Made by a program: the position numbers and the translations under genes | Notes under the pieces: model-generated | Seen by the model: the letters and a program-made list of their open reading frames with translations, nothing else | Database searches by the model: none | Told to the model about the DNA's origin: nothing | Part shown: piece after piece, positions 1-8,514 of the stretch | Position numbering within the stretch: position 1 is the first letter of the stretch | How the letters are laid out: each line of letters starts with the position of its first letter | NCBI RefSeq assembly: GCF_000153125.2 | Contig: NZ_CM002299.1 | Location: 2,738,828 to 2,802,827 of the forward strand | Reading direction: 5' to 3' | DNA length: 64,000 bases | Source of the DNA: Congregibacter litoralis KT71 | GTDB taxonomy: Bacteria; Pseudomonadota; Gammaproteobacteria; Pseudomonadales; Halieaceae

Positions 1-871
1 GACTCAAGTAAAGCCAGCTGATGCGCGACCACATGCCCGGGGAGCAACACTCCCGATAGCTCACACGGCCGTCCAAACCCTGCAAGGCAAGGGAACGTCT
101 TACCACCGGGGCGTTAATCGCTGCCATGAAAAACGGCAGCATCAGGCCATAGCCCGGCTCCCTTTTGCGCAGGAAACGCGCCGGCATACCGTCCGGCGTC
201 ATCTCCTCGCCCTCACAGGGCCTCGCCCCCGGAGCCAGGATATACGGGTCGTTCATTGCCTCTCTGGTCATGCGGCCACTCCTGATCGCCGCCTGGCGTG
301 CTTTCCCTGAGGCGAGGGTGCCTCCGGAAAATGAGCCGCTGTATTGGGTGTATTTGCCGGTGACCCGCACAGGGCCGTCTCCAACCTCATCGATATCCAG
401 AGCGCGCAATGCCAGAAAGGCACCCAGATCACTGGGAATAGAGTCCACTCCTCCACCGAGGACAATCCTCGCACCACTGCCCTTGGCAAGCTCATGATAA
501 GCATCGATCATTTCACGCTGCCAGAAACCCTCGCCCGACAGGTCCGAGTAGTGCACACCCGCCCGGGCGCAGGCGCTCAATAGACTCTCGCCGTTGTGCG
601 TGGAGTAAGGCCCGGCGGTGGAGATAATCACGCGGGCCGAGGCCACCATGGCCTCGACAGCGGCTGCATCATCCAGATCGCAAGTGACAACGCCCGGCTT
701 TTTGCCCGATAGCGTCTTCTCGAGAGCCTGGAGCTTTACCGTGTTGCGGCCGGCGATGGCCCAGGAGCGACCTTCAAGATCCGGATGCCTGTCCAGATAC
801 CGCGCAACGAGCTGACCGGTAAACCCCGTGGCGCCGTAAAGCAAAATGTCGTACTTCTCTATCGTTGGCAT
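1..871 (-). CDS. Saccharopine dehydrogenase-like / trans-acting enoyl reductase family protein (3' end outside window)
   Basis: About 290 N-terminal residues are visible. The reading frame is open from the ATG at 871 to the left edge, so the C-terminus is missing. The N-terminus is a Rossmann nucleotide-binding fold with YGATGFTG at residues 12-19. It is followed by a second conserved stretch, GGGVDSIPSDLGAF, typical of the saccharopine dehydrogenase/trans-acting enoyl reductase family, whose members are NAD(P)-dependent and include the mycobacterial lipid enoyl reductases. The true substrate cannot be read from the sequence. It is transcribed divergently from slyD across a 169-base gap. Family assignment is firm; function is inference. 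Confidence 0.8.
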   Translation of the reverse strand, partial: MPTIEKYDILLYGATGFTGQLVARYLDRHPDLEGRSWAIAGRNTVKLQALEKTLSGKKPGVVTCDLDDAAAVEAMVASARVIISTAGPYSTHNGESLLSACARAGVHYSDLSGEGFWQREMIDAYHELAKGSGARIVLGGGVDSIPSDLGAFLALRALDIDEVGDGPVRVTGKYTQYSGSFSGGTLASGKARQAAIRSGRMTREAMNDPYILAPGARPCEGEEMTPDGMPARFLRKREPGYGLMLPFFMAAINAPVVRRSLALQGLDGRVSYRECCSPGMWSRISWLYLS

Positions 872-1040
872 AAGGAATCCATGAGCTGTTTTGTAAAGTG
901 CAGAGTACGCCTTCCTCCGTCGTTTAGTTCAATGGGACGAGCCTAAACTTCGGATTGTTGAGGACAGCAGACGCTCAAGCCTTGCCTGGAGCGCCGATTT
1001 AGCCTGTAATCCCATTCCCATCTGCTGTGACCATTTATTC

Positions 1041-1523
1041 ATGAATATAGAACGTAATACCGTTGTCAGCTTCCACTACACGCTCCGCAACACAGACAAC
1101 GAGGAGCTGGAAACCTCCCGCAGTGACACGCCCAGCGTGTATCTCCATGGTGCCAACAACATCATGCCGGGGCTTGAAAAGAGTATGGCGAGTAAAAGCG
1201 CCGGGGACGTTTTTAGCGTCAGCCTCGCCGCGGCGGATGCCTACGGAGAGCGGGACCCTCAGCGACAGCAGCGCATCCCCATAAAACACCTGCTTTTCAA
1301 GGGACGCTTACGCCCGGGCATGGTCGTAGCGGTGAATACAGAACAGGGGCAGCGCCCCGCAACGGTGCTTAAAGCCGGAAAGTTCAGCGCTGACCTGGAC
1401 ACCAACCATCCCCTCGCCGGTCAGGACCTCACCTTCGATATCGAGATTCTGGACGTCCGCCCCGCGTCCAGCGAAGAGATCGCGCATCGCCATGCCCACG
1501 GTCCGGGTGGGCATCAGCACTGA
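1041..1523 (+). CDS. slyD: SlyD-type FKBP peptidyl-prolyl cis-trans isomerase
   Basis: 160 residues. The FKBP core is split by an insert-in-flap domain, as in SlyD: the first FKBP part covers residues 1-70 (NTVVSFHYTL, IMPGLEKSM), the flap insert about 75-125, and the second FKBP strand follows (LTFDIEILDV). The tail is histidine-rich (AHRHAHGPGGHQH), like the metal-binding tail of SlyD but shorter than in Escherichia coli. In the family it acts in the cytoplasm as a prolyl isomerase and folding chaperone, and can carry Ni2+ for metalloenzyme maturation. No nickel-enzyme genes are visible nearby. No clear Shine-Dalgarno sequence precedes the ATG. Confidence 0.88.
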   Translation: MNIERNTVVSFHYTLRNTDNEELETSRSDTPSVYLHGANNIMPGLEKSMASKSAGDVFSVSLAAADAYGERDPQRQQRIPIKHLLFKGRLRPGMVVAVNTEQGQRPATVLKAGKFSADLDTNHPLAGQDLTFDIEILDVRPASSEEIAHRHAHGPGGHQH

Positions 1524-1572
1524 GATCCTGGAACTCACGACAGCGCCTAGACACCAAGCCTTGCACAATCCC

Positions 1573-2352
1573 CTAGTCTTCGATGTTCACCTGCACAGAC
1601 TGGTTTTGGAACATGATGAAGCCGAAGCTTGAAAGAAAAGACACCTCGGCTGCGTCTAAACCAATACCAATACGCGCTATCTGGTTTGATGCTGCCATGC
1701 CCGTAGCATCCACCAGATGCCAGGTATGATCCAGATACACCTCGGCAACGGCATGAAAATCCTGGGGGATGACATAGGGCGCATAGCCACTGACAAAACG
1801 GGCGGGTATGGACGACGCTCTGGCGAGGGCGATGAGTACGTGGGCAAAGTCACGACAAACGCCCTGTCGTTGCACAAAGGTATCGATGGCGGTGGTCTGA
1901 CTGTTACTGCTCTCCGACGAATAGCGAAAGCTCTCAAATATCCAGTCCCGGATTCGCGCAATGCGCTCACCACCACTGCTATCACCAAACTCCGCCTCCA
2001 CAAAGCTCTGCAACTGATCCGCCTGACAGTAGCGGGAGGGCATGAGGTATCGGAGGGCGTCGTTGGGAAGCTTATGGGGAGCAACCGCCGGCAGCGATGC
2101 GATATCTAACAGGGGTCTGTCGATCTCGACACGCGCCCGGTAGCGACATTCAAGATCTTTGTCGATGTGCAGCAGCTTACGCTCACCGAAGCGCTCCTCC
2201 CCGAGCACCGCGCCACTGTGCAGGCACTCACTGAGATCCATGTCCTCACTGAGAAGCCGCTGATCCGCGAAGTCCGGTACGGTGATTTGCAGGATGATGT
2301 CCGTCTCCGCCTGAACCGCGTAGTGCAAATGGACATCAATATTGAGTATCAA
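1573..2352 (-). CDS. Transglutaminase-like cysteine protease family protein
   Basis: 259 residues, cytoplasmic (no signal peptide). An N-terminal beta-rich region (about 1-95) precedes a transglutaminase-like core. The catalytic triad is visible: Cys166 in GVCRDFAH, His200 in DFHAVAEVYL and Asp215 in WHLVDATG. Bacterial members of this family are usually peptidases or amide hydrolases rather than cross-linkers. The substrate is unknown. It is convergent with slyD (49-base gap). A terminator-like hairpin serving the upstream esterase genes sits just before it, so it probably has its own promoter in 2353-2400. Confidence 0.8.
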   Translation of the reverse strand: MILNIDVHLHYAVQAETDIILQITVPDFADQRLLSEDMDLSECLHSGAVLGEERFGERKLLHIDKDLECRYRARVEIDRPLLDIASLPAVAPHKLPNDALRYLMPSRYCQADQLQSFVEAEFGDSSGGERIARIRDWIFESFRYSSESSNSQTTAIDTFVQRQGVCRDFAHVLIALARASSIPARFVSGYAPYVIPQDFHAVAEVYLDHTWHLVDATGMAASNQIARIGIGLDAAEVSFLSSFGFIMFQNQSVQVNIED

Positions 2353-2402
2353 GTGCTAGTCTCCCCTCTTCCGCCAAGATCACTTAGCTGAGTATGGCGT
2401 TA

Positions 2403-2426
2403 AAAGAGCGTGACCGCGAACGCTCA
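2403..2426 (-). terminator. Probable rho-independent terminator of the icd-esterase operon
   Basis: Read on the minus strand, a 6-bp stem (GAGCGT/ACGCTC) with an 8-base loop is followed directly by TTTT. It lies about 110 bases past the esterase stop codon and before the transglutaminase-like gene. The stem is short, so strength is uncertain. The rest of 2427-2535 shows only a weak TTCAGG/CCTGAA inverted repeat. Confidence 0.5.
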
Positions 2427-2535
2427 TTTATGTCGAGAGCTTGCTGCCGGGGCTCACTCGAGTCTGGAAGGGGTTCAGGGGCAGCGAAGCGAAGCCTGAA
2501 GCTAAGATGCAACGCCAGGAGGAGGTCAACAGTCG

Positions 2536-4338
2536 TCAGAGGACATCCGGCGACCCGTATTTTTCCGTGAGCGCCGCTCGAACCGCCGCTTTTTCTTCGG
2601 GCACATCAACGGATGCGCAGCTGCCGTTGTTCCATTGCCGATACTCGTCGTAGGCCGCATCACCCACGGTCGTCACCAACTCCCATACCAGCATGCAGGT
2701 CTCAAGATCACTGAGGGGCGACGCCGTTTCTGCAATCTCCGTGAGTAGACCATCGAGCCCGGGGCTGTCCCGGAGTACCTTGACCGAATCAGCGCCCGCA
2801 TCCAGGACCATCACATCGGGCTGTGCAGCGGTAAATACCGGCCAGGAGGTATCAGCCACCGATCCCGGCTTACCGCTGCGGGCAAACTGCGCCCACGCCG
2901 ACATCATGATCTCAGTCATGGCTCCTGCGGAGTCTGTATCAGGATACATGTATTCACCCACGGAGCCGTACATGGGCGCCCCCATGACAAAGGCAATCTC
3001 ACTGGCGTGGGCCGCCCCCAAAACCTGGGAAAACGGCACAAACCAATTGTCGGCCTGCTCATCCCAATCAAAGCGGTAGGCGTAGAGGTCGCTGTAGCCC
3101 GCAGCCTCCAGATTCGTCAGCGCCCGATCCACAGAGCGTACCTTCCAGCCGCGCCCCCGCTGCTCCACCCAATACCCGAATAGATCCGGCTCACGAACCC
3201 TGAGCTTCGGTGGCAGAACCCCAAACAAAACATCGTCTGCGTCCACAAAGTAGCGATTCAAACCCAGCCACAGCGTGACCTCATCCCGATTGGAACCCGC
3301 CATGACCGGGACATGCTTGGCGTATGCGGGGTTTGCCAGGGCTGCGAGCAAGCCCTCTTCAGGAATGACCTCACCATCGTTGACGATCAACGGCTCAGCA
3401 TGATCCTTATCAATGCCGTAGTACGCGCCCAGGAGCGTCTGCACCGACAGGCCGCGCAACTCCTCCGCCCCTACGCGGTCATTGTCCTTTCCGAGTTCCT
3501 TCAGGACCTCCCAGGAGCCGCGATCAAGATTGGAAAACTGCTGGTCGGCGTTGTAAGCCTGCTCGGGGGAATAGCTCTGAGCGGTGGGCGACTGGGCAAT
3601 GGCCTTGTGAAACAGCCCCTCGGCAAGGGGTGAGGCAAGCATGCTGTACACGTTTCGCCCGCCGGCACTCTCCCCAAAAATCGTAACGTTGTCGGGATCG
3701 CCGCCAAAGGCCGCGATGTTCCTCTGCGTCCACTCGAGGGCCGCGATAATGTCCAGGGTGCCGAAGTTACCGCTACGATCGTAGCCAGCGGCGGACTTTT
3801 CCAGCGCCGGATGCGTAAACCAGCCGAGGGGCCCCAGGCGATAGTTGATCGTCACCACCACGACGTTTTCCCGGGCTGCGAGCGCTGAATAGTCATAGGT
3901 GCCTTTGTGGCCGGAGGTATTGCCCCCACCGTGGATCCAGAACATCACGGGATAAGCTTTGCGCGTGTAATCCTCGGGAGCCACTATATCCAGATAAAGA
4001 CAATCCTCCTGACCCACGAAGCCGTCATCATCGGTACCGGAGATCTCTCCCGGCTCCTGGGGGCAGAGGATGTCACTCTCGGAAGGGGCAATGCGTTCCT
4101 GCGCTGCCCCGACTAAAGGCTGCGGTGCGCGCCAGCGCAGCTCAGCGACCGGGGGCCTTGCGTAGGGAATATCCCGCCAGCGCACCACCGGGTGCTCGCT
4201 GGACACGCCGACCACCTGCCCGCTTTCCGTAAATATCAGGGTATCGGCCAGCTCCTGCGCCGGGGGCGCTGAACAACCCAGGAACAGCCCGCAGCACAGG
4301 GCCGGCAGCAGTGATCTTCCTGGCCGCAGGATTCTCAT
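2536..4338 (-). CDS. Carboxylesterase type B family lipoprotein
   Basis: 600 residues. It begins with a lipoprotein signal peptide (lipobox LFLGC, lipidated Cys22), so it should be anchored in the cell envelope. The alpha/beta-hydrolase core has the HGGGN oxyanion-hole motif near residue 136 and the nucleophile elbow GESAGG with Ser224, both classic for type B carboxylesterases (the acetylcholinesterase/para-nitrobenzyl esterase family). The enzyme should hydrolyse carboxylic esters; the natural substrate is unknown. Its ATG overlaps the stop of the upstream isocitrate dehydrogenase gene by 4 bases, so the two are co-transcribed. Confidence 0.88.
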   Translation of the reverse strand: MRILRPGRSLLPALCCGLFLGCSAPPAQELADTLIFTESGQVVGVSSEHPVVRWRDIPYARPPVAELRWRAPQPLVGAAQERIAPSESDILCPQEPGEISGTDDDGFVGQEDCLYLDIVAPEDYTRKAYPVMFWIHGGGNTSGHKGTYDYSALAARENVVVVTINYRLGPLGWFTHPALEKSAAGYDRSGNFGTLDIIAALEWTQRNIAAFGGDPDNVTIFGESAGGRNVYSMLASPLAEGLFHKAIAQSPTAQSYSPEQAYNADQQFSNLDRGSWEVLKELGKDNDRVGAEELRGLSVQTLLGAYYGIDKDHAEPLIVNDGEVIPEEGLLAALANPAYAKHVPVMAGSNRDEVTLWLGLNRYFVDADDVLFGVLPPKLRVREPDLFGYWVEQRGRGWKVRSVDRALTNLEAAGYSDLYAYRFDWDEQADNWFVPFSQVLGAAHASEIAFVMGAPMYGSVGEYMYPDTDSAGAMTEIMMSAWAQFARSGKPGSVADTSWPVFTAAQPDVMVLDAGADSVKVLRDSPGLDGLLTEIAETASPLSDLETCMLVWELVTTVGDAAYDEYRQWNNGSCASVDVPEEKAAVRAALTEKYGSPDVL

Positions 4339-6077
4339 GAGGCGTTGAGGTTTGCTTCAATGGCGTCGAGGAATCCGTACATATCCACCACGTTTTCGCT
4401 CTCCGGATCCAGGGTTTTACCCTTGAGATCACCGGTGATCGTGCCCTGCGCTACCGTGTCTATGAGGGCCGCTTTCAGGCGTTGGGCATAGTCGGCAAGG
4501 GCTTCATTCTCTTCACGCCGGGCCATCTCCTCCAGGGCATTGGCCACGGCAAAGATTAATGCCGATGAATTGAAATGCGCTTCCTTGCCGTCGGTCTCGA
4601 GATACCGCAGATAAAGATCGTGGGCCGTGCCGTGAGGCGCCTCGTAGAGCAAGGTGCCATCTTTGCTTTTAATCACCGAGCTTGCGGTAGCAAGACTGCC
4701 ACCAAGCGCCGCTGAGATATCCGAAAAAATATCACCGTCGAGGTTCTGGGCGGGATACAGGCCCCAGCGCGGCGGATCGCAGATCATCTTGCTGAGCTGC
4801 CGGGACGGACGCATGATCATGAAGGACGGCGGAGGCGTGTCCAGGGCAGCCAGCTCTTTACGAATCTCGAGAATAATCGAGCTGTAGACCTCGTCGTAGT
4901 TAACAAACTCGCGCTTCAGACCGAAATACACCTCCTTTTTATTAATCGATGCATCTTTGAAAACCTGCTTCACCCAATCCTTGATCGCATCGCGATCATT
5001 GGACATGAACAGGATGGGATCATTCGCCTTGACCATCCGCGCGTGCTTCTCAACGCCGTCGACAACCACCTTGATGATGCCGTCTTCAGGCGCGGGAGTG
5101 TTGTAGCTGCCGTATTGATCGCCACCGCCGGCGCTCATTCGGGAGATGGAGACGTTCGCCTTTCGCTCGGGCAAACCGTAGTGCTTGAGCTGCTGCACCA
5201 GTTTGTAAAGCTTCATGCCGCTGACGTTATCGGGAACCCCCCACAGGGCCCGCTCCGGCGGATTTGACACGATCCGCGCTGCCTGGGCATCAATGAGCTC
5301 GTAGTGATACTTCAGCCCCGCCGCAGCGACCTTTTCTTTGTAATCTCGCTCGTATATGGCCTCAATGGCGGCGCGCATAACCCCGTCGTAGCCGGGAACC
5401 ACCGTATCTTTCAAACCCAGGTAGATATCCCGCTTCTCATCCAGAGCGCGCTGGAAAAACCGATGGGCCCAGGCCTCAACCTCTTCGAGACTGTTGTTTG
5501 CCAACATCCAGGGATCGCCCTTTTTCAGGGTGCGCCGATGCAATTCCACGGGGTCACCACTGCTGCCCACAAACATCACCTTTGCCACACCCGTCGCGTT
5601 GGACAGTTCGCTGTAGCTGAAATCCAGTCCCCCGCTGTCCATGGTGTCCACTTCGATGTCCCGGTCGATCCAGTCCGGGCGCACGCTGGTGAGATTCTGA
5701 AATTCGATATCCTCGCGCGTAATGTTGCCACCGATACCTTTTCGGATAGCGCCGTTGGGGGACTTGGTGGCGAGCTTGTCCAGCTCTGACTCTTTGACGT
5801 CGGGATACTTGGCGAGCAGTTCGTCAAGCTGGCTGCGATTCACCGTCATCCCGGCGTTTTTAATGCCCACGCCGTGCTCAATAAGCGCATCGATGGCGTC
5901 AAGCACCACCTGCCCGTTCGTGGTAAAGCGCTTCTCCGCGGACAGATCCACCTCCAGAAGATTGATGTCCAGGCGTGAGGTAACAAACTGCTCCAGGAGG
6001 CGCTCAAAGGCTATTTGCGCCATTTCGTCGCCATGGAGGATGACCAGTGGCTTCTCTACCTTGATTTTGTTGCTCAC
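4335..6077 (-). CDS. NADP-type isocitrate dehydrogenase homologue with duplicated central module
   Basis: 580 residues, versus about 400-420 for dimeric class II NADP-isocitrate dehydrogenases. The N-terminus matches that class: GDEM near 16-19, KSPNGAIRKGIGGNITRE at 105-122. The C-terminal part also matches: NLDGDIFSDISAALGGSL at 445-462 and EAPHGTAHDLY at 479-489. Between them the segment that normally follows the N-terminal domain appears twice, about 140-298 and 307-460. Each copy has an (I/V)Y(L/F)GLK strand followed by a tyrosine-aspartate motif (GYDG or NYDE). Only the second copy keeps GGGDQY and the Mg-binding DGDIFSD. The expected reaction is oxidative decarboxylation of isocitrate to 2-oxoglutarate in the TCA cycle, but the altered layout makes this an inference. 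Confidence 0.75.
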   Translation of the reverse strand: MSNKIKVEKPLVILHGDEMAQIAFERLLEQFVTSRLDINLLEVDLSAEKRFTTNGQVVLDAIDALIEHGVGIKNAGMTVNRSQLDELLAKYPDVKESELDKLATKSPNGAIRKGIGGNITREDIEFQNLTSVRPDWIDRDIEVDTMDSGGLDFSYSELSNATGVAKVMFVGSSGDPVELHRRTLKKGDPWMLANNSLEEVEAWAHRFFQRALDEKRDIYLGLKDTVVPGYDGVMRAAIEAIYERDYKEKVAAAGLKYHYELIDAQAARIVSNPPERALWGVPDNVSGMKLYKLVQQLKHYGLPERKANVSISRMSAGGGDQYGSYNTPAPEDGIIKVVVDGVEKHARMVKANDPILFMSNDRDAIKDWVKQVFKDASINKKEVYFGLKREFVNYDEVYSSIILEIRKELAALDTPPPSFMIMRPSRQLSKMICDPPRWGLYPAQNLDGDIFSDISAALGGSLATASSVIKSKDGTLLYEAPHGTAHDLYLRYLETDGKEAHFNSSALIFAVANALEEMARREENEALADYAQRLKAALIDTVAQGTITGDLKGKTLDPESENVVDMYGFLDAIEANLNAS

Positions 6078-6319
6078 GCTCTACGCTCCTGAAGGGGTTA
6101 CCGGGCGTGACCCTTGGGTCACTCGCAGGACTACAATTCTAAGCTGCGGCAATCTTCAACACCACCAATCACGTCGGCTTTTTAGCGGGTGCAGGTAAAG
6201 CTGGCTCTCTGATCCCTGCAATCCCAAAACCCCTCAGGCTCTTCGCCATCGCTGATCCCCCGGGTATTTTCCTGCGACAATAGGGTCCCCAGACCGCGCG
6301 ACCTAAAAAGGAGGCAAGA

Positions 6320-6868
6320 ATGGCCGGATCTCTCCAGGATCAATTATTGAATGCAGGCTTGAGCGACGCGAAAAAGGCCAAAAAACTCGACAAGGAGAAA
6401 CGCAAACAGAAACGCACGGCGCAGAAGTCCCGCACAGAGGTAGTGGACGAAGTGAAGCTGGCGGCGCAGCGGGCGCGTGACGACAAAGCCGCGAGGGACC
6501 GGGAACTTAACCAGGCAAGGAATCTGGAAGCCCAGCGAAAAGCCATTGAGGCGCAGATTGTTCAGCTCATTGATAAAAACAAGCTGGATCGCAAAGGCGG
6601 CGATATCGGCTTTAACTTCACCGATGAACAAAAGATCAAAAAAATCTATGTCTCAGGGCTTCAGCAAAAGCTTCTGGCCGCCGGCAAGGTCGCTATCGCT
6701 GCCGTGACCGAGGGCTATGAACTCATACCCTCGGAGGTCGCTCACAAGATCGCCGAGCGGGATGCGACGCGGGTCATTTTTTGCACCGAAAGCACTGCCG
6801 ACGCCCTGGAGGGAGAAGAGAGGGACTGGTACAAGGACTACGAGATTCCCGACGATCTCATGTGGTGA
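6320..6868 (+). CDS. DUF2058 family protein (YaiL-like)
   Basis: 182 residues. The N-terminal half (about 1-90) is a highly charged Lys/Arg/Glu-rich helix, beginning MAGSLQDQLLNAGLSDAKKA, likely coiled coil and possibly nucleic-acid binding. The C-terminal half (about 95-175) is a compact conserved domain with FTDEQKIKKIYVS and YELIPSEVAHKI. This layout is that of the DUF2058/YaiL family of gammaproteobacterial nucleoprotein-like proteins. The ATG is preceded by AAAAGGAGG, a strong ribosome-binding site. No biochemical function is established by the sequence. Confidence 0.85.
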   Translation: MAGSLQDQLLNAGLSDAKKAKKLDKEKRKQKRTAQKSRTEVVDEVKLAAQRARDDKAARDRELNQARNLEAQRKAIEAQIVQLIDKNKLDRKGGDIGFNFTDEQKIKKIYVSGLQQKLLAAGKVAIAAVTEGYELIPSEVAHKIAERDATRVIFCTESTADALEGEERDWYKDYEIPDDLMW

Positions 6869-6895
6869 TCATGAAATCGCCGGGGCATGCCCGGT

Positions 6896-7288
6896 CTACC
6901 CGGGGCGGTGGATACCACAGATCTTGTGACCATCGGGGTCAAGAAAGTAACTCAGGTGCATGACGCCCATGCTGCTGTTTCGGGGCCCGGGAGGGTCCTC
7001 CACGGACCGAGCGCCGTGAGCCACGGCCACATCGTGCAACTCCTTTACCTGCTCGGGTGAGTGACAGAGAAATCCGATCGTTGATCCATTCGCTGTGGTC
7101 ACGGGCTCACCATTGATCGGCTCACTGATGCCAAAGGTCGTTCCATCATGAATATAGAACAGGCGCTTCTGGCCCGTATCATTGGTGTGCTCGATGGGAT
7201 CGCCAGCGCCCAGCACGCCGAGCACGGCGTTGTAGAAGGCCTTGGTCTTTTCAATGTCGCTGGATCCGATCATTAAGTGATTTAGCAT
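6896..7288 (-). CDS. VOC family protein (glyoxalase/bleomycin-resistance fold)
   Basis: 130 residues forming a single vicinal-oxygen-chelate domain of two beta-alpha-beta-beta-beta modules. It starts MLNHLMIGSSDIEKTKAFYNAVLGVLG (split here: MLNHLMIGSSDIEKT, AFYNAVLGVLG) and ends with FLDPDGHKICGIHRPG. The first-position His is at residue 4 and a second His is in DPDGHKI. Members include glyoxalase I, dioxygenases and drug-binding proteins; the substrate is not predictable. It is convergent with the DUF2058 gene, which ends 27 bases away. Confidence 0.8.
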   Translation of the reverse strand: MLNHLMIGSSDIEKTKAFYNAVLGVLGAGDPIEHTNDTGQKRLFYIHDGTTFGISEPINGEPVTTANGSTIGFLCHSPEQVKELHDVAVAHGARSVEDPPGPRNSSMGVMHLSYFLDPDGHKICGIHRPG

Positions 7289-7554
7289 GTAAACAGTTCC
7301 TTGTTATGCAATTAAAAGTGGAGCTCAAGCGGGCGCCTGTTACACAGTGTGTGGCCCCCTGGCTCTATGTTTGAGCCATAACGGGTCCGACTGAGCAGGC
7401 CCCTGGCAGGCACAATACGCGTATCCCCGCCATGAACAAAGCCTCGCGCCTCGCAAGCCCCGGGGTGCATGCATGGTGGCTCGGGACGCCAGCGTGTAGG
7501 ATCGCCATCCTGTGCACAGAAAACATTAATAATCACTTAAAACGACCGTCACGC

Positions 7555-8514
7555 ATGCTGAGCCTGAGCGACATATCACTGACCGCCGAGACGACTACAT
7601 CGTTCTCTCACAGCTTCGCGGCGGGCGAAATCTCCGTGGTGCTGGGCGCCAACCAATCGGGCAAGACCGACCTCTGCAGGCTCATCGCCGGATTAAACAC
7701 CCGTGCCCGCGGCAAAATATCTCTCGACGGACAATCCCTGGATTCTCTGTCACCTCGGCAGCGTCCCGTGGGTATGGTGTATCAGGCCTTCGTGAATTAC
7801 CCGAACCTGACGGTGTTTGAAAACATTGCTTCTCCTCTGAGAGCGCAAAAAACCGATGCGGCGACGATGCAAGCCACCGTCGGCTCCCTCGCCGAAAAGC
7901 TGCAGATTAGCGCGCTGTTACAGCGCTACCCTCACGAGCTGTCCGGGGGGCAACAGCAGCGCGTTGCCATCGCCCGCGCCATGGCCAAGGGAGCGCTCGT
8001 CCTGCTCCTTGACGAGCCCCTGGTGAATCTCGACTTTAAACTGCGCGAGTCTCTGGAGCTGGAGCTTCGCGACCTTCTCCGTGCCTCGCAGACCACGGTC
8101 ATCTACACCAGCAGCGATCCCCGGGATGCCTTCACCCTCGGTGATCAGTTGTTACTTCTCCACAAGGGCCAAAAACTACAGTGCGGTACGCCCCTGTCGG
8201 TCTATGAAAACCCCGAATCGGCCGAAGCCATGGCGCTGATGGCCGATCCCGATATCAATCGCTTCTACCGCGACGACACACTCTGCGCTCTTCGGCCCGA
8301 GCATCTCAGCCTGAGCGCCGCCCCTGGCGCCGGCACAGCCGCCATAGAATTTGATATGCGCGTCATTGCCTGCGAGACCAGTGGCAGCGAATCCTTCATA
8401 CACGGCGAAGTGGAAGGCCGCGAGTGGGTATTACGCCAAGGGGGCATGCTGTCCGTCGCGGTGGGTCAGGATTTAAAGATCAGCGCCGCTGAGCGCGATG
8501 TCGTGAGATTCTGA
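7555..8514 (+). CDS. glpS: Glycerol ABC transporter ATP-binding subunit GlpS
   Basis: 319 residues from the ATG at 7555; a longer open frame from 7432 lacks homology upstream. Walker A GANQSGKT is at 31-38, the signature LSGGQ at 129-133 and Walker B LLLDEP near 150-155. The H-loop histidine is replaced by Ser187 (IYTSSDP). It is the first gene of a six-gene unit whose gene order and products match the rhizobial glycerol importer GlpSTPQUV. It should pair with GlpT as an ATPase heterodimer at the inner face of the inner membrane. Its stop overlaps the start of glpT by one base. The TOBE-like C-terminus (about 240-319) is typical of sugar/glycerol-type importers. Confidence 0.85.
   Translation: MLSLSDISLTAETTTSFSHSFAAGEISVVLGANQSGKTDLCRLIAGLNTRARGKISLDGQSLDSLSPRQRPVGMVYQAFVNYPNLTVFENIASPLRAQKTDAATMQATVGSLAEKLQISALLQRYPHELSGGQQQRVAIARAMAKGALVLLLDEPLVNLDFKLRESLELELRDLLRASQTTVIYTSSDPRDAFTLGDQLLLLHKGQKLQCGTPLSVYENPESAEAMALMADPDINRFYRDDTLCALRPEHLSLSAAPGAGTAAIEFDMRVIACETSGSESFIHGEVEGREWVLRQGGMLSVAVGQDLKISAAERDVVRF

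Noticed and set aside
7312..7536. A 74-residue minus-strand frame in the gap before glpS
   Set aside because: No homology, no ribosome-binding site, and low-information sequence. The gap holds only a short TGGCTC/GAGCCA hairpin at 7360-7378.
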